From Runella sp. CRIBMP (GTDB taxonomy: Bacteria; Bacteroidota; Bacteroidia; Cytophagales; Spirosomataceae): a DNA stretch of 64,000 nucleotides. Below the pieces are notes generated by a model that was not told the origin of the DNA, did not search any database, and saw only the letters and a program-made list of their open reading frames with translations. Within the stretch, counting starts at the first letter, position 1. Each line of letters begins with the position of its first letter. This document shows positions 53,658 to 62,811 of this stretch, one piece after another. Position numbers and translations under genes: made by a program. Where the stretch lies: NCBI RefSeq assembly GCF_009905605.1, contig NZ_JAAAKZ010000012.1:62001-126000 (forward strand), given 5' to 3'.

Positions 53658-54965
53658 ATGGAAATTTTAGTAATGGTCGGGCAGTTAATTTTAGGACTGT
53701 CAATTTTAGTTGGATTACATGAATGGGGGCACCTCATCACCGCCAAGATATTCGGAATGCGGGTCGAAAAATATTTCATTGGATTTCCTCCTAAAATATG
53801 GTCGATTAAGCGCGGTGAAACAGAATACGGCGTAGGCGCCATACCATTGGGTGGATTTGTGAAGATTTCAGGCATGGTCGACGAATCGTTGGACACTAAA
53901 AATCTATCAGCCGAACCTGAGCCTTGGGAGTTTCGCGCCAAACCCGCCTGGCAACGCCTCATCGTAATGCTCGGTGGCATTATTGTCAATGTCATTACGG
54001 GTGTCATTATTTTTGTAGCCATCACTTACTACGAAGGCCACGATTATATTGCTACCAAAGACGTAAAATACGGAATCGTTGCGCACAAATTAGGCCAAGA
54101 AATTGGTCTCCGTACGGGCGATAAAATTGTGGCTATCAATGGCAAACCCTTTGATGACTTTTCGGAAGTTCGCAAAGTATTTCTGGAATCAAACAGTTAT
54201 TATACCGTTGAACGCGGCGGCGAACGAGTCGACGTTTACGTGCCCAATGATTTCATTGAAAAGGTCAGCGACAAGAAAAATGCGAAAGAGTTTATCGACC
54301 CGATCTTTCCTTTTACGGTACGTGAACTGGTTCCGGGGATGCCCGCCGAAAAAGGTGGATTGAAGCCTGGCGATAAAATCGTAAAGCTCAACGAAACACC
54401 GATTAATTTTTACCACGAAATTCAGGAAGCCTTGGATAAGTCCAAAGGTCAAACTGTTACGCTTTCGGTGGTGCGAGGGGGCCAAACTCTACCCTTATCG
54501 GTCAAAGTTTCTCCAGAAGGCACGATTGGTTTTTATCCCGAACAAATCTTGAATATCACCCACATTGATTATTCTTTTGGCGAATCAGTGGTAGTAGGAA
54601 CAGGCAAAGCATTTAGTGTGGTGACAGACAACATTCGCGGCTTTGGTAAGATATTTCGCGGAGAAGTTTCTCCTTCAAAAGCCCTCAGCGGCCCGATTGG
54701 TATTGCCCAAATGTTTGGCGGTATTTGGGACTGGAGCCGTTTTTGGTTCTTAACGGGTCTTTTGTCAATGGTTTTGGCCTTCATGAACATTTTGCCGATT
54801 CCAGCCTTAGATGGTGGGCACTCCGTGTTGTTAATTTATGAAATGGTAACTGGCCACAAACCCTCCGACAGCTTTCTGGAAGGTGCCCAAAAAGTGGGCA
54901 TGGTCATTTTGCTGGGACTTATGGTATTTGCTTTTGGCAACGATATATTCAAATTGTTTAGATAG
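53658..54965 (+). CDS. rseP: Site-2 protease RseP (M50)
   Basis: 435 residues from the ATG at 53658. VGLHEWGHLITAK gives the zinc motif HEWGH in the first helix, and MNILPIPALDGGHSVLLIYE the third ligand Asp in NxxPxPxLDGG. Two PDZ-like regions lie between (about 120-205 and 215-290). It cleaves membrane proteins, classically anti-sigma factors. Confidence 0.95.
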   Translation: MEILVMVGQLILGLSILVGLHEWGHLITAKIFGMRVEKYFIGFPPKIWSIKRGETEYGVGAIPLGGFVKISGMVDESLDTKNLSAEPEPWEFRAKPAWQRLIVMLGGIIVNVITGVIIFVAITYYEGHDYIATKDVKYGIVAHKLGQEIGLRTGDKIVAINGKPFDDFSEVRKVFLESNSYYTVERGGERVDVYVPNDFIEKVSDKKNAKEFIDPIFPFTVRELVPGMPAEKGGLKPGDKIVKLNETPINFYHEIQEALDKSKGQTVTLSVVRGGQTLPLSVKVSPEGTIGFYPEQILNITHIDYSFGESVVVGTGKAFSVVTDNIRGFGKIFRGEVSPSKALSGPIGIAQMFGGIWDWSRFWFLTGLLSMVLAFMNILPIPALDGGHSVLLIYEMVTGHKPSDSFLEGAQKVGMVILLGLMVFAFGNDIFKLFR

Positions 54966-54993
54966 TACAGTGAAAAAATATCACCATTTAAAA

Positions 54994-55074
54994 AATCACG
55001 CAAAGATGCAAAGGAGCAAAGCATTAGGAGTTATAATGAACCTTAACTTTGCTACTTTGCGCCTCTGCGTGATT
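54994..55074. repeat. Imperfect palindromic interspersed repeat
   Basis: AATCACGCAAAGATGCAAAG and the opposite arm CTTTGCGCCTCTGCGTGATT form a long imperfect inverted repeat (arms about 28-35 nt). I recall this CACGCAAAG wording as a frequent dispersed element in Bacteroidota. It lies between rseP and the DUF6702 gene and contains that gene's start codon. Confidence 0.7.
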
Positions 55075-55557
55075 CAATCCGTATCCTTTTCAGCCCTTTT
55101 TCTTTTGCTGTCTTTTCGTCTTCACGATTTCCACACCAGCATCACTCGGATGGACTATAATGTCAAGGAAAAATCCTTTGAAATAAGCATTCGCGTCTTT
55201 ACGGACGACTTAGAAAAAGCCCTCTCGAAAGATAACAACGGACAAAAAATTGTGGTGGTCAACAACGACAAAAATGACCCATTGGTAGAAAAATACATCC
55301 GCAAGCATTTTGCGTTGGTTAGTTCACAGAAACAGAAGAAAGCATATTCTTACGTTGGCAAAGAACAAGAAGCCGATGCCACGTGGATATACATTGAAAT
55401 TCCCAATCAGGAAGCCGTTACGGGGTTTTCGCTCCAGAATACCATCATGCATGACCTTTTTGACGACCAAATCAACTTGGTAAACCTCAATTATCAGGGT
55501 CAGAAAAAGTCTTATATTTTCAAAAAAGACGACACTACACTGGCTTTAGGAATTTAA
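55036..55557 (+). CDS. DUF6702-family protein
   Basis: 173 residues from the ATG at 55036, which lies inside the palindromic repeat. The first 14 residues (MNLNFATLRLCVIQ) are translated from the repeat and continue into a hydrophobic run (SVSFSALFLLLSF), so the signal peptide appears partly repeat-derived. The mature start RLHDFHTSITRMDYNVKEKS fits DUF6702, which is a periplasmic beta-sandwich family of unknown function. The true start could also be non-ATG near 55080. Confidence 0.8.
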   Translation: MNLNFATLRLCVIQSVSFSALFLLLSFRLHDFHTSITRMDYNVKEKSFEISIRVFTDDLEKALSKDNNGQKIVVVNNDKNDPLVEKYIRKHFALVSSQKQKKAYSYVGKEQEADATWIYIEIPNQEAVTGFSLQNTIMHDLFDDQINLVNLNYQGQKKSYIFKKDDTTLALGI

Positions 55558-55602
55558 AGGCCCTGCCTCTGCTATGCTTGACACTTAAAATCAAATACAT
55601 CG

Positions 55603-55634
55603 TTGTATTTATAGCAGCAAATCACTACCTTTGC
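55603..55634 (+). promoter_or_regulatory. Bacteroidota-type promoter of rpmI-rplT
   Basis: TTG (55603-55605), 20-nt spacer, TACCTTTGC (55626-55634), 45 bp before the rpmI ATG. It implies independent transcription of rpmI-rplT. Confidence 0.65.
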
Positions 55635-55678
55635 GCCCCAAAACTTTACTTTTTTAGTATCTTAAACGATTCAGTATC

Positions 55679-55873
55679 ATGCCTAAAGTAAAAACACACT
55701 CAAGTGCTAAGAAGCGTTTTAAGCTTACCGGCACCGGGAAAATCAAGCGTAAGCACGCTTTCCACAGTCACATTTTGACTAAAAAATCAACAAAACGTAA
55801 GCGCAACTTGGTTGGCTTTTCGCTGGTTGATGACACAAACCTTGACCGCGTTAAATTGATGCTCAAGATTTGA
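55679..55873 (+). CDS. rpmI: 50S ribosomal protein L35
   Basis: 64 residues, full length. [40 protein letters not shown] is the family sequence. Followed by rplT after 156 bp. infC is not upstream. Confidence 0.97.
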   Translation: MPKVKTHSSAKKRFKLTGTGKIKRKHAFHSHILTKKSTKRKRNLVGFSLVDDTNLDRVKLMLKI

Positions 55874-55916
55874 GTTAACTGCTTGAACGTTAATCGTACC
55901 TTTTTTTACAATTAAC

Positions 55917-55978
55917 GACCAACTTTTAACAAAAAAAGTGCGCAAGCACAGGTTCATTGTTTCACCCGATTGTTGGTC
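55917..55978 (+). ncRNA. Structured rpmI-rplT intercistronic RNA, possible leader
   Basis: GACCAAC (55917-55923) can pair with GTTGGTC (55972-55978). Between them GTGC-GCAA-GCAC (55938-55949) forms a stem with a GNRA tetraloop. The 156-nt gap is long for an rpmI-rplT pair, and the structure ends about 50 nt before the rplT ATG. L20 autoregulation through a leader is known in other phyla; this structure is not one I can name. Confidence 0.35.
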
Positions 55979-56029
55979 TAAAAAGTGCTTCAGCAGAGGC
56001 CACCAACCGTCAAAAAACGTTTAAAAATT

Positions 56030-56374
56030 ATGCCACGTTCGGTAAATCACGTCGCTTCGCGGGCTCGCCGCAAAAAAATCTTAAAATTGGCCAAAGGTTA
56101 CTATGGCCGTCGTAAAAACGTTTGGACCGTTGCCAAAAACGCCGTTGAAAAAGGGCTTGTTTATGCATACACTGGTCGTAAACACAAGAAAAGAAATTTC
56201 CGCGCGTTGTGGATTCAGCGTATCAACGCTGCTGCTCGTCAAGAAGGATTATCTTATTCTGCTTTGATGGGTAAAGTTCACGCCGCAGGTATCGAACTGA
56301 ACCGTAAAGTACTTGCTGACCTTGCAATGAATCACCCAGAGGCATTCAAGGCAGTAGTCGAAAAAGTAAAGTAG
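56030..56374 (+). CDS. rplT: 50S ribosomal protein L20
   Basis: 114 residues from the ATG at 56030 (an upstream in-frame codon adds a non-homologous leader). [32 protein letters not shown] and [20 protein letters not shown] are canonical. Terminator follows. Confidence 0.97.
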   Translation: MPRSVNHVASRARRKKILKLAKGYYGRRKNVWTVAKNAVEKGLVYAYTGRKHKKRNFRALWIQRINAAARQEGLSYSALMGKVHAAGIELNRKVLADLAMNHPEAFKAVVEKVK

Positions 56375-56379
56375 TACAC

Positions 56380-56411
56380 AAAAAGCGGGGCAAACGTCCC
56401 GCTTTTTTTTT
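56380..56411 (+). terminator. Intrinsic terminator of rplT
   Basis: AAAAGCGGG / CCCGCTTTT stem, loop GCAAACGT, then a T-run. Confidence 0.88.
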
Positions 56412-56496
56412 GAACAAAATTCTTCTTTCCGACGTTTTGGTATTACATATAAGACTTATTATCTTTACTACGTCTTTCAGTATTGGTTAGAAACAA

Positions 56497-56943
56497 ATGA
56501 AAACACTGCTCCGCAAAGCGCTTACCTTATTCATGGCCGTCGTTGTACTCACCGCGAGTATGGGATTTGGTGTGGTTGAGCATCACTGCCTCATGCGGGG
56601 TAAGTCAATCCAACTGGCCGCTTTACAAAAAGAGGGCCTAGCCGCTTGCGGACAAGACAGTACCAAGGCTCCCGTTTCTGATCAACCTTCTTTCCAAAAA
56701 CCCGATTGCTGCGATGACCAACAAAGCTACGAAAACGTAGATGTGTCGTCATCGGTCACTCAATGGGTTGCCAAGTTTTTACAGATTATCAGCGATGCCG
56801 TCATTGGTGCATTGTCGGCCGTATTTAAGTCAATCCTTGCATTTTTTGTTTCAAGTCCAGAATCAGCTGATTCGTTATCTTCCTTCTCCTCTTTATTTCA
56901 CGGACGTACCCTGCTTTCGTTTGTCCAATCTTTTTTGATTTAG
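56497..56943 (+). CDS. HYC_CC_PP-family protein (metal-associated)
   Basis: 148 residues. A leader helix (ALTLFMAVVVLTASMGFG) is followed by VVEHHCLMRGKS, and later PDCCDD: the His-x-Cys and Cys-Cys that name the family. Further hydrophobic stretch at about 85-115. These proteins accompany heavy-metal TonB receptors in Bacteroidota. It precedes the receptor at 57230 by about 290 bp. Confidence 0.8.
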   Translation: MKTLLRKALTLFMAVVVLTASMGFGVVEHHCLMRGKSIQLAALQKEGLAACGQDSTKAPVSDQPSFQKPDCCDDQQSYENVDVSSSVTQWVAKFLQIISDAVIGALSAVFKSILAFFVSSPESADSLSSFSSLFHGRTLLSFVQSFLI

Positions 56944-57129
56944 CCACATTTCGCGTTGTTTTCCTTCTGTAAGAACCACTCTTACGGTCTATTGGCGCAT
57001 ATTTTTTTTGGAAAAACGTATCAATCAAAAAAGTAATTTCATCATAATCAACCATTGGCACAGGGAAAAACCCTGAAATTTTGTAAAACATCGGAAAAAT
57101 TCTGAAGCATTTTTCAAAGAGCCTGCCAG

Positions 57130-57138
57130 TACCTTTGC
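57130..57138 (+). promoter_or_regulatory. -7 element upstream of the metal TonB receptor (TACCTTTGC)
   Basis: Exact TAnnTTTGC; 92 bp before the chosen ATG at 57230. Shares CCTTTGCAGTGT with 37301-37312. Confidence 0.5.
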
Positions 57139-57229
57139 AGTGTACAAAAACAGCTCAATCATGAAAACAACATTTCCGATTCGTATTTGCCAATTTTTCA
57201 ATTTAAAGGTTGATTCTAACATAAAAACA

Positions 57230-59482
57230 ATGAAAAGTTTATTGCAAACCATACTTATTCTGACTGCCTCTGCACTTGTTATGACGCTTCGTGCCCAACG
57301 CGTTACAGGTACTGTTTTTGAGCGCAATGGAACGGACAAAAAGTCACCTTTGGTAGGTGTAAATATATTTTGGGCCGAAACTTCATTAGGCACTATTACT
57401 GATTCACTAGGCAAATTTGACATTGCCCGCTCTGCCAAATCAAACCGACTGGTATTAAGATACATCGGCTTCAAAACCGACACGATAAGAGTCACTTCTG
57501 AAAACAATTTTGAGATTGTGATGAAGCCCGAGGGCCAACTGGGCGAGGTGGTTATACGCGGCACCTCTTCCCAAATTGACCGCCTGAACCCGATTCAAAC
57601 CGAAATCATTACGACTAAAGCCTTGGCTAAGGCGGCCTGCTGTAACTTATCGGAAAGTTTTGAAACCAATGCATCAGTATCCGTAAGTTACAGCGATGCC
57701 GTAACGGGTGCCAAACAAATCCAGTTTTTAGGTTTAGGTGGCCAATATGTCCAAACTAACGTCGAAAACGTACCCACCATTCGTGGGTTAGCGTCTACGT
57801 TTGGAATGAGCTATATTCCAGGCACTTGGATTCAGTCCATTGATGTAGCCAAAGGAGCGGGGTCGGTGGTCAATGGCTACGAAAGCATGACGGGCGCCAT
57901 CAATGTAGAGCTCGTAAAACCCGATGCACGCGAGAAACTGTATTTCAACACTTACGTTAATCATTTGGGGCGCGGCGAAGTTAATCTGAACCTTAATCGA
58001 AAGTTATCCGACAAATGGGCTACGGGCTTTCTTACCCACGCCAGCACGCTACAAAATCGTGTTGACAACAACGGTGATGGCTTTCTGGATTTACCACTTT
58101 ATACCCAATTCAACGGTATCAATCGTTGGCAATACAAAAGCGACAAAATGATGGCTCAGTTTGGGGTTAAAGCACTCTACGAAGACCGATTGGGCGGGCA
58201 GACAGGGTTCCGCCCAGACGAACATCGCGGAACGGCCCAATTTTATGGCTTTGGAAATAAGACCAACCGAATCGAGCTTTTTTCTAAAACTGCCAAATTG
58301 TACCAAGACAAACCCTACAAAGGCTTAGGACTGGTATTGAATGCCTCATTGCATAACACAGACTCTTACTTTGGGTTTGTAAATTATGACGGTCGGCAGC
58401 GGACCCTTTATGGAAATTTGATTTATCAATCCATCATTAATAATACAAATCACCAGTTCAAAACAGGCATCAATTACTTGCTGGATGATTACCGCGAAAC
58501 CTACAAAGACAGCCTCATGACGCGCACTGAATCGGTTCCGGGAGCATTTTTCGAGTACACTTACAACCACTTGGATAAATTTACGCTCGTGGCTGGTTTA
58601 CGTGCCGATTATCACAATTTGTTTGGTGCTTTTGCCACGCCACGCCTACACCTTCGGTGGCAGCCTTGGGAAAACACTACCTTGCGGCTGTCGGGAGGAC
58701 GTGGTCAACGCACTCCCAATGCTTTTGCCGAATACTATGGATATTTAGTAAGCGGACGTACGGTTCGTTTTTGGGGACAAACCATTCAGCCTGAAGTAAC
58801 TTGGAACTACGGCCTCAGCCTGACCCAAACCTTCCATTGGTTTGATAAGCACTGGGATTTGGTGCTCGACTATTACCGAACCGATTTTCAAAATCAACTC
58901 ATTGTCGACACCGACCACGCCACACCGTTGGCTTCGCACCTGTATTTTTACAATTTGAAAGGTAAATCTTTCTCCAATAGCTTTCAGATTGAGCTGAATA
59001 CGCTATTATCCAAACGTACCGAGGTAAAATTGGCATACCGTTTGTTCGACGTATGGCAAACCATGGGACAACCTTTCGGAAATTCTGTGTTACAACAACG
59101 CATGATGGTACCCCGCGACCGGGTATTGTTCAATATTGGGTACAATCTTCCGTACGACAAATGGAAGTTGGATTTGACCGTTCAGTGGAATGGTCAAGCG
59201 CGCATCACCGATCCGATGCAGTCATTGCAGGCCACCATTGATCGCAAGCCAATGCCAATTTTGTATTCACAATCGTTTATGAATATAAATGCACAGGCAT
59301 CACGAGCGTTTAAAAAGTTTGAAGTATACCTAGGAGGTGAAAATTTGGCAAACTTTAAACAACCCAACCCAATCATTCACGCAGAAGACCCCTTCAATAA
59401 ATATTTTGATGCAGGGCAAACTTGGGGTCCCGTGGTTGGTCGCATGATTTACGCAGGTATCCGGGTAAAAATCAAAGATTAG
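57230..59482 (+). CDS. TonB-dependent receptor, heavy-metal type
   Basis: 750 residues from the ATG at 57230, chosen because MKSLLQTILILTASALVMTL RAQ is a normal signal peptide; longer starts at 57161 or 57140 add an AT-rich leader. A CarboxypepD_reg-like domain (about 25-110), plug (IQSIDVAKGAGSVVNGYESM TGAI) and barrel follow. The plug has TKALAKAACCNLSESFETN, where the paired Cys is a feature I associate with receptors of the copper/metal group. Flanked by HYC_CC_PP and HMA genes, so it probably imports a metal complex. Confidence 0.88.
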   Translation: MKSLLQTILILTASALVMTLRAQRVTGTVFERNGTDKKSPLVGVNIFWAETSLGTITDSLGKFDIARSAKSNRLVLRYIGFKTDTIRVTSENNFEIVMKPEGQLGEVVIRGTSSQIDRLNPIQTEIITTKALAKAACCNLSESFETNASVSVSYSDAVTGAKQIQFLGLGGQYVQTNVENVPTIRGLASTFGMSYIPGTWIQSIDVAKGAGSVVNGYESMTGAINVELVKPDAREKLYFNTYVNHLGRGEVNLNLNRKLSDKWATGFLTHASTLQNRVDNNGDGFLDLPLYTQFNGINRWQYKSDKMMAQFGVKALYEDRLGGQTGFRPDEHRGTAQFYGFGNKTNRIELFSKTAKLYQDKPYKGLGLVLNASLHNTDSYFGFVNYDGRQRTLYGNLIYQSIINNTNHQFKTGINYLLDDYRETYKDSLMTRTESVPGAFFEYTYNHLDKFTLVAGLRADYHNLFGAFATPRLHLRWQPWENTTLRLSGGRGQRTPNAFAEYYGYLVSGRTVRFWGQTIQPEVTWNYGLSLTQTFHWFDKHWDLVLDYYRTDFQNQLIVDTDHATPLASHLYFYNLKGKSFSNSFQIELNTLLSKRTEVKLAYRLFDVWQTMGQPFGNSVLQQRMMVPRDRVLFNIGYNLPYDKWKLDLTVQWNGQARITDPMQSLQATIDRKPMPILYSQSFMNINAQASRAFKKFEVYLGGENLANFKQPNPIIHAEDPFNKYFDAGQTWGPVVGRMIYAGIRVKIKD

Positions 59483-59523
59483 GAAACTTTTAAACTAAAA
59501 TTTACACATAAATCAATCAAGCA

Positions 59524-59877
59524 ATGAAACAGTTAACATTCGTAGTCGCGTTAGTTTTGACAATCGTTTTTGGGGCGGTAGCCAACAAACCTGGTAAAGA
59601 CAAAGAGGTAAAAATCAAGACCTCGGCTGTCTGCGACATGTGCAAAGAGCGCATTGAGAAAAACCTCACCCTTAGTAAAGGTATCTCAGAAGCGGTACTA
59701 AATCTGGAAGACAAAGTGGTAACCGTCAAATACAACCCCAAAAAAACCGACGAAGCCCAAATCCGTAAAGTGATTACCGAAACGGGTTACGACGCCGACA
59801 ATTTGGTGTGCAGCCAAACGGCCCACGACAAGTTGCCAGAGTGCTGCCAAAAAACAAGCGAAGCGCATTCGCACTAA
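59524..59877 (+). CDS. Periplasmic heavy-metal-associated (HMA) domain protein
   Basis: 117 residues. Signal peptide (LTFVVALVLTIVFGAVA). The HMA fold TSAVCDMCKERIEKNLTLSK carries the metal-binding CxxC, and continues VLNLEDKVVTVKYNPKKTDE. The tail has CSQTAHDKLPECC and a His-containing end (EAHSH), adding possible ligands. It probably accepts copper or a similar ion from the TonB receptor next door. Confidence 0.9.
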   Translation: MKQLTFVVALVLTIVFGAVANKPGKDKEVKIKTSAVCDMCKERIEKNLTLSKGISEAVLNLEDKVVTVKYNPKKTDEAQIRKVITETGYDADNLVCSQTAHDKLPECCQKTSEAHSH

Positions 59878-59879
59878 AA

Positions 59880-59920
59880 ATCAAAAAAGCCCTTTCAAAA
59901 AATGAAAGGGCTTTTTTGAT
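59880..59920. terminator. Bidirectional terminator
   Basis: Perfect 18-bp stem ATCAAAAAAGCCCTTTCA / TGAAAGGGCTTTTTTGAT with an AAAAA loop, between convergent HMA and S9-like genes. Confidence 0.9.
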
Positions 59921-59936
59921 GTATATTCAACCAAAG

Positions 59937-62396
59937 TTACTGCGCTTTCACCGCATCCACTTTGGTAATTTGCCAATTTGTATCAAAAAAGCCTGCTTGT
60001 TTTACGCCTTTGGTGCCTTCTTTCAGCATATCTGCTCCGAAAATAAAGTAGTCGGGGAAACCACTCCCACCCGTAAAATATTGGTTTGACTCGGTAGCCA
60101 ACATTCCTGCCAAACCTGAACCAGCCACAACCGCCACTGAAGCAACGGGGCTGTCGGGGCGCGGATAAGTAAAGTAAGCCGCCAAATCATCGCCCACGAT
60201 TTGCTCCTCTCCTATTTTGATACTTCCCCGCTGAATTTGAATCGGACTTTGGCTCAACAAAGCAGACCAAGCGCCGTTTGTGGTGGCATTTCCAAACAAA
60301 ACAACGCCACGATCAGCGTAAGCCGTAGGGGTAAACTCCCGGTCAGAGATGACATCAACGGCCCCGTTGCCGCGATAATACCAAGTTTCGGCATCATAGC
60401 GGGCTTTGTTGTACGCCCATTCGTTTTCTTCTTTGGTACCCGTCGTTCCATAGACAAACACCATGCGGTGATTAAACGCGGCCTTAAATGTACCGTTGCG
60501 GTGCGAGCCTCGTTGGGCCAGTGCTGGTTTTTCGACCGCTTCCCACTTTTCTTTTTTTGTAAAATACAGCGGCTTCTCATCCAAAATGCAGGCGGCGCAT
60601 ACCACCGTTTCGTCCACTGTTGCTTTAAATGCCTGACCTTTTGCAAACGCCCCCGGCATTATCATAACGGTACGGACATTGTCGGTGGTAATGATTACAC
60701 TTTTGTCATTCACATTTCTTTTGGCCTGAATACGGCTGTAATTGAGCGGAGTTTCCTGTTGCTCAATGCCCGCCCACAAATAGTTGGCCGAAATAGCTGG
60801 ATTGGCCGTTGTAAAATCAATAATATCCTTTTCTTCGGCATTTTTGCTGCGATGCCATTTAAAAAAGTCAAACAATGCAGGCCAATCTACGCTATGGTCG
60901 CCGTACCAATGCGAGCCGTTTGGGTATTCATAATACGAAAAATCGTTGTGAAAAGCCCCCAATACTTTACGCATCGTACGCGCATATTCTACCGAAACGG
61001 TACGGTCGGCATCTCCGTGCAACACGTAAATACCGCTGGCTTTATAATTTGAGGCCAAAGCCATTACATTACTAGGATTGCTGGCCCGAAGCAGCATTTT
61101 TTCCATTGGATTGGTACTATTTTCAGGAATCTTCCCATCGGCAGAGCCGTAGCCCATTAGCGTTGGATACCCCGCGCAGGGTGCAACCCCTGCCCATTTT
61201 CCTGGGTACGTTGCCCCCAAGTACCAAGACCCGTGTCCACCCATCGAGTGCCCCGTCAGGTATATTTTTTGGGGATGCGGTTTAAATTTCTTTTGCGCAA
61301 CTTCCAATACTTCCAAAGCGTCAATTCTTCCCCAATCTTCCCAATTGAAACCCCTTGGCCGGCGATTGGTGGGCGCAACCAAAGTTCCCCAATCTTTTGG
61401 TTTATAGGCTCTTGCTTGCCCGATTGCCTCTACACCCGCACCATGTACCGACAAAAACAGCGCAGCGGTGTCCGTTTGCCCACCTTTTTGGGGGGCCACC
61501 CCGAAATACTGAACGCTTCCATCAATGCCGCTGATAAACGTATTGCTGTAATGTTCATTGGCAGCAACCGCCTGCAATTTAATCGTACTTTGGTCAACGG
61601 TTTTGCCGTTTTGTAGCAAGGTAAGTTCACACACAACATCGCCTTTTTGCTGAACCGCGCTCGCATCCATTCTAAAACCTACTTTTCGAGAGTTCATTGC
61701 CGAAACAACAGGGACTTCAGAAATCATTTCTTTTCCCTGAATAACGGCCCGAATTTTCAAATTTGTCAAGGGTTTTTCGGTCAAATTAAATAGCACTATT
61801 CCGCCCAAAAGTTGTCCGTTATTTTCTGTAAGCACTACATTTGGCAAAGTTATATCTGGAGTGCTTAACTGAATATTTTTTTCAGAAAAAATCCACTCCG
61901 CCGAAACACCCTGAAAGCGTCCACCCATCCCCACTCTTACCAAAACCTCGTTCAGTCCTTTCTTCAACTTGACAGGACTATACATATACCCATAGCGATT
62001 CGCATCTCCACCTCTAGGAGCGCCGTTAAAATACAATCCCGCGTGACCCGCCACGTGCAACAACGCCACGGTTTCTTTGGGGGAGGTGTAGGTTAGGTAT
62101 AAATATCCATTCGTCAAAGCATTGTGCCGAAACCGCTGCGAGGTGTCGCTGGTGATACGTTGCCATTTCTGCTCTTTTCCTTGCGCATCAGTCAAAAAGA
62201 CCTTTCCCTCTGCGGGTGTTTGGAATGTTTTGCGAATCAATTGGTAGGTTAATTGGTCAGTATAGATGGCTTCTCTCCCGTATTGGTGGCAAGGCCCAAC
62301 CGCGAGTCCCTCTTTGAAGGGCACCACGGTCTGCGCAAAACCAAAATGAACGATAAACAAACCGCCAAAAATCAGTAAATAAAGAGCTTTTTTCAT
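59937..62396 (-). CDS. Secreted alpha/beta-hydrolase, prolyl-oligopeptidase (S9)-like
   Basis: 819 residues. Signal peptide ALYLLIFGGLFIVHFGFA. The N-terminal half is beta-rich with two sandwich-like modules. The hydrolase domain (about 290-510) has YLTGHSMGGHGSWYLGATYP (nucleophile Ser in GHSMGG), YVLHGDADRTVSVEYAR (Asp) and GSHWYGDHSVDW (His). The C-terminal 300 residues are again beta-rich. It is probably an exported peptidase or esterase; the S9 assignment rests on the triad only. Confidence 0.8.
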   Translation of the reverse strand: MKKALYLLIFGGLFIVHFGFAQTVVPFKEGLAVGPCHQYGREAIYTDQLTYQLIRKTFQTPAEGKVFLTDAQGKEQKWQRITSDTSQRFRHNALTNGYLYLTYTSPKETVALLHVAGHAGLYFNGAPRGGDANRYGYMYSPVKLKKGLNEVLVRVGMGGRFQGVSAEWIFSEKNIQLSTPDITLPNVVLTENNGQLLGGIVLFNLTEKPLTNLKIRAVIQGKEMISEVPVVSAMNSRKVGFRMDASAVQQKGDVVCELTLLQNGKTVDQSTIKLQAVAANEHYSNTFISGIDGSVQYFGVAPQKGGQTDTAALFLSVHGAGVEAIGQARAYKPKDWGTLVAPTNRRPRGFNWEDWGRIDALEVLEVAQKKFKPHPQKIYLTGHSMGGHGSWYLGATYPGKWAGVAPCAGYPTLMGYGSADGKIPENSTNPMEKMLLRASNPSNVMALASNYKASGIYVLHGDADRTVSVEYARTMRKVLGAFHNDFSYYEYPNGSHWYGDHSVDWPALFDFFKWHRSKNAEEKDIIDFTTANPAISANYLWAGIEQQETPLNYSRIQAKRNVNDKSVIITTDNVRTVMIMPGAFAKGQAFKATVDETVVCAACILDEKPLYFTKKEKWEAVEKPALAQRGSHRNGTFKAAFNHRMVFVYGTTGTKEENEWAYNKARYDAETWYYRGNGAVDVISDREFTPTAYADRGVVLFGNATTNGAWSALLSQSPIQIQRGSIKIGEEQIVGDDLAAYFTYPRPDSPVASVAVVAGSGLAGMLATESNQYFTGGSGFPDYFIFGADMLKEGTKGVKQAGFFDTNWQITKVDAVKAQ

Positions 62397-62559
62397 GCGA
62401 GTGGATAGTTTTTAATATTTTTTAAAATAGGAACAAATATAATTTTTTTGCCGACAACACGAATAGTAAATATGCTTTCACATAAGAATAAAAATTAATA
62501 TGTAGGATATGTAAATAATTAACCGTACTTTTATGGCCTAATACTTTAAAGAAAAGATA

Positions 62560-62751
62560 ATGCAAGAAGGCGTAGTAAAATTTTTCAATGATACCAAAGG
62601 ATTTGGTTTTATAACTCCATCAAATGGAAGCCAAGACATTTTTGTCCACGTTACAGGTCTTACTGAAGACATTCGTGAAAATGACAACGTGTCTTATGAT
62701 GTCGAAAATGGTAAAAAAGGCTTAAATGCAGTTAACGTAAAAGTTATCTAA
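62560..62751 (+). CDS. Cold-shock protein (CspA family)
   Basis: 63 residues. GVVKFFNDTKGFGFI and DIFVHVTGL are RNP1 and RNP2 of the OB fold. Nucleic-acid chaperone. Its 5' leader is AT-rich. Confidence 0.96.
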   Translation: MQEGVVKFFNDTKGFGFITPSNGSQDIFVHVTGLTEDIRENDNVSYDVENGKKGLNAVNVKVI

Positions 62752-62775
62752 TTTTATTCATAAAAATCATTCTGT

Positions 62776-62811
62776 AAGAAAGCCGCTTCCTTCACTGGAA
62801 GCGGCTTTCTT
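62776..62811. terminator. Bidirectional terminator
   Basis: Perfect 15-bp stem AAGAAAGCCGCTTCC / GGAAGCGGCTTTCTT with a 6-nt loop and a T-run. The right arm overlaps the 3' end of the convergent lysoplasmalogenase gene. Confidence 0.9.
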
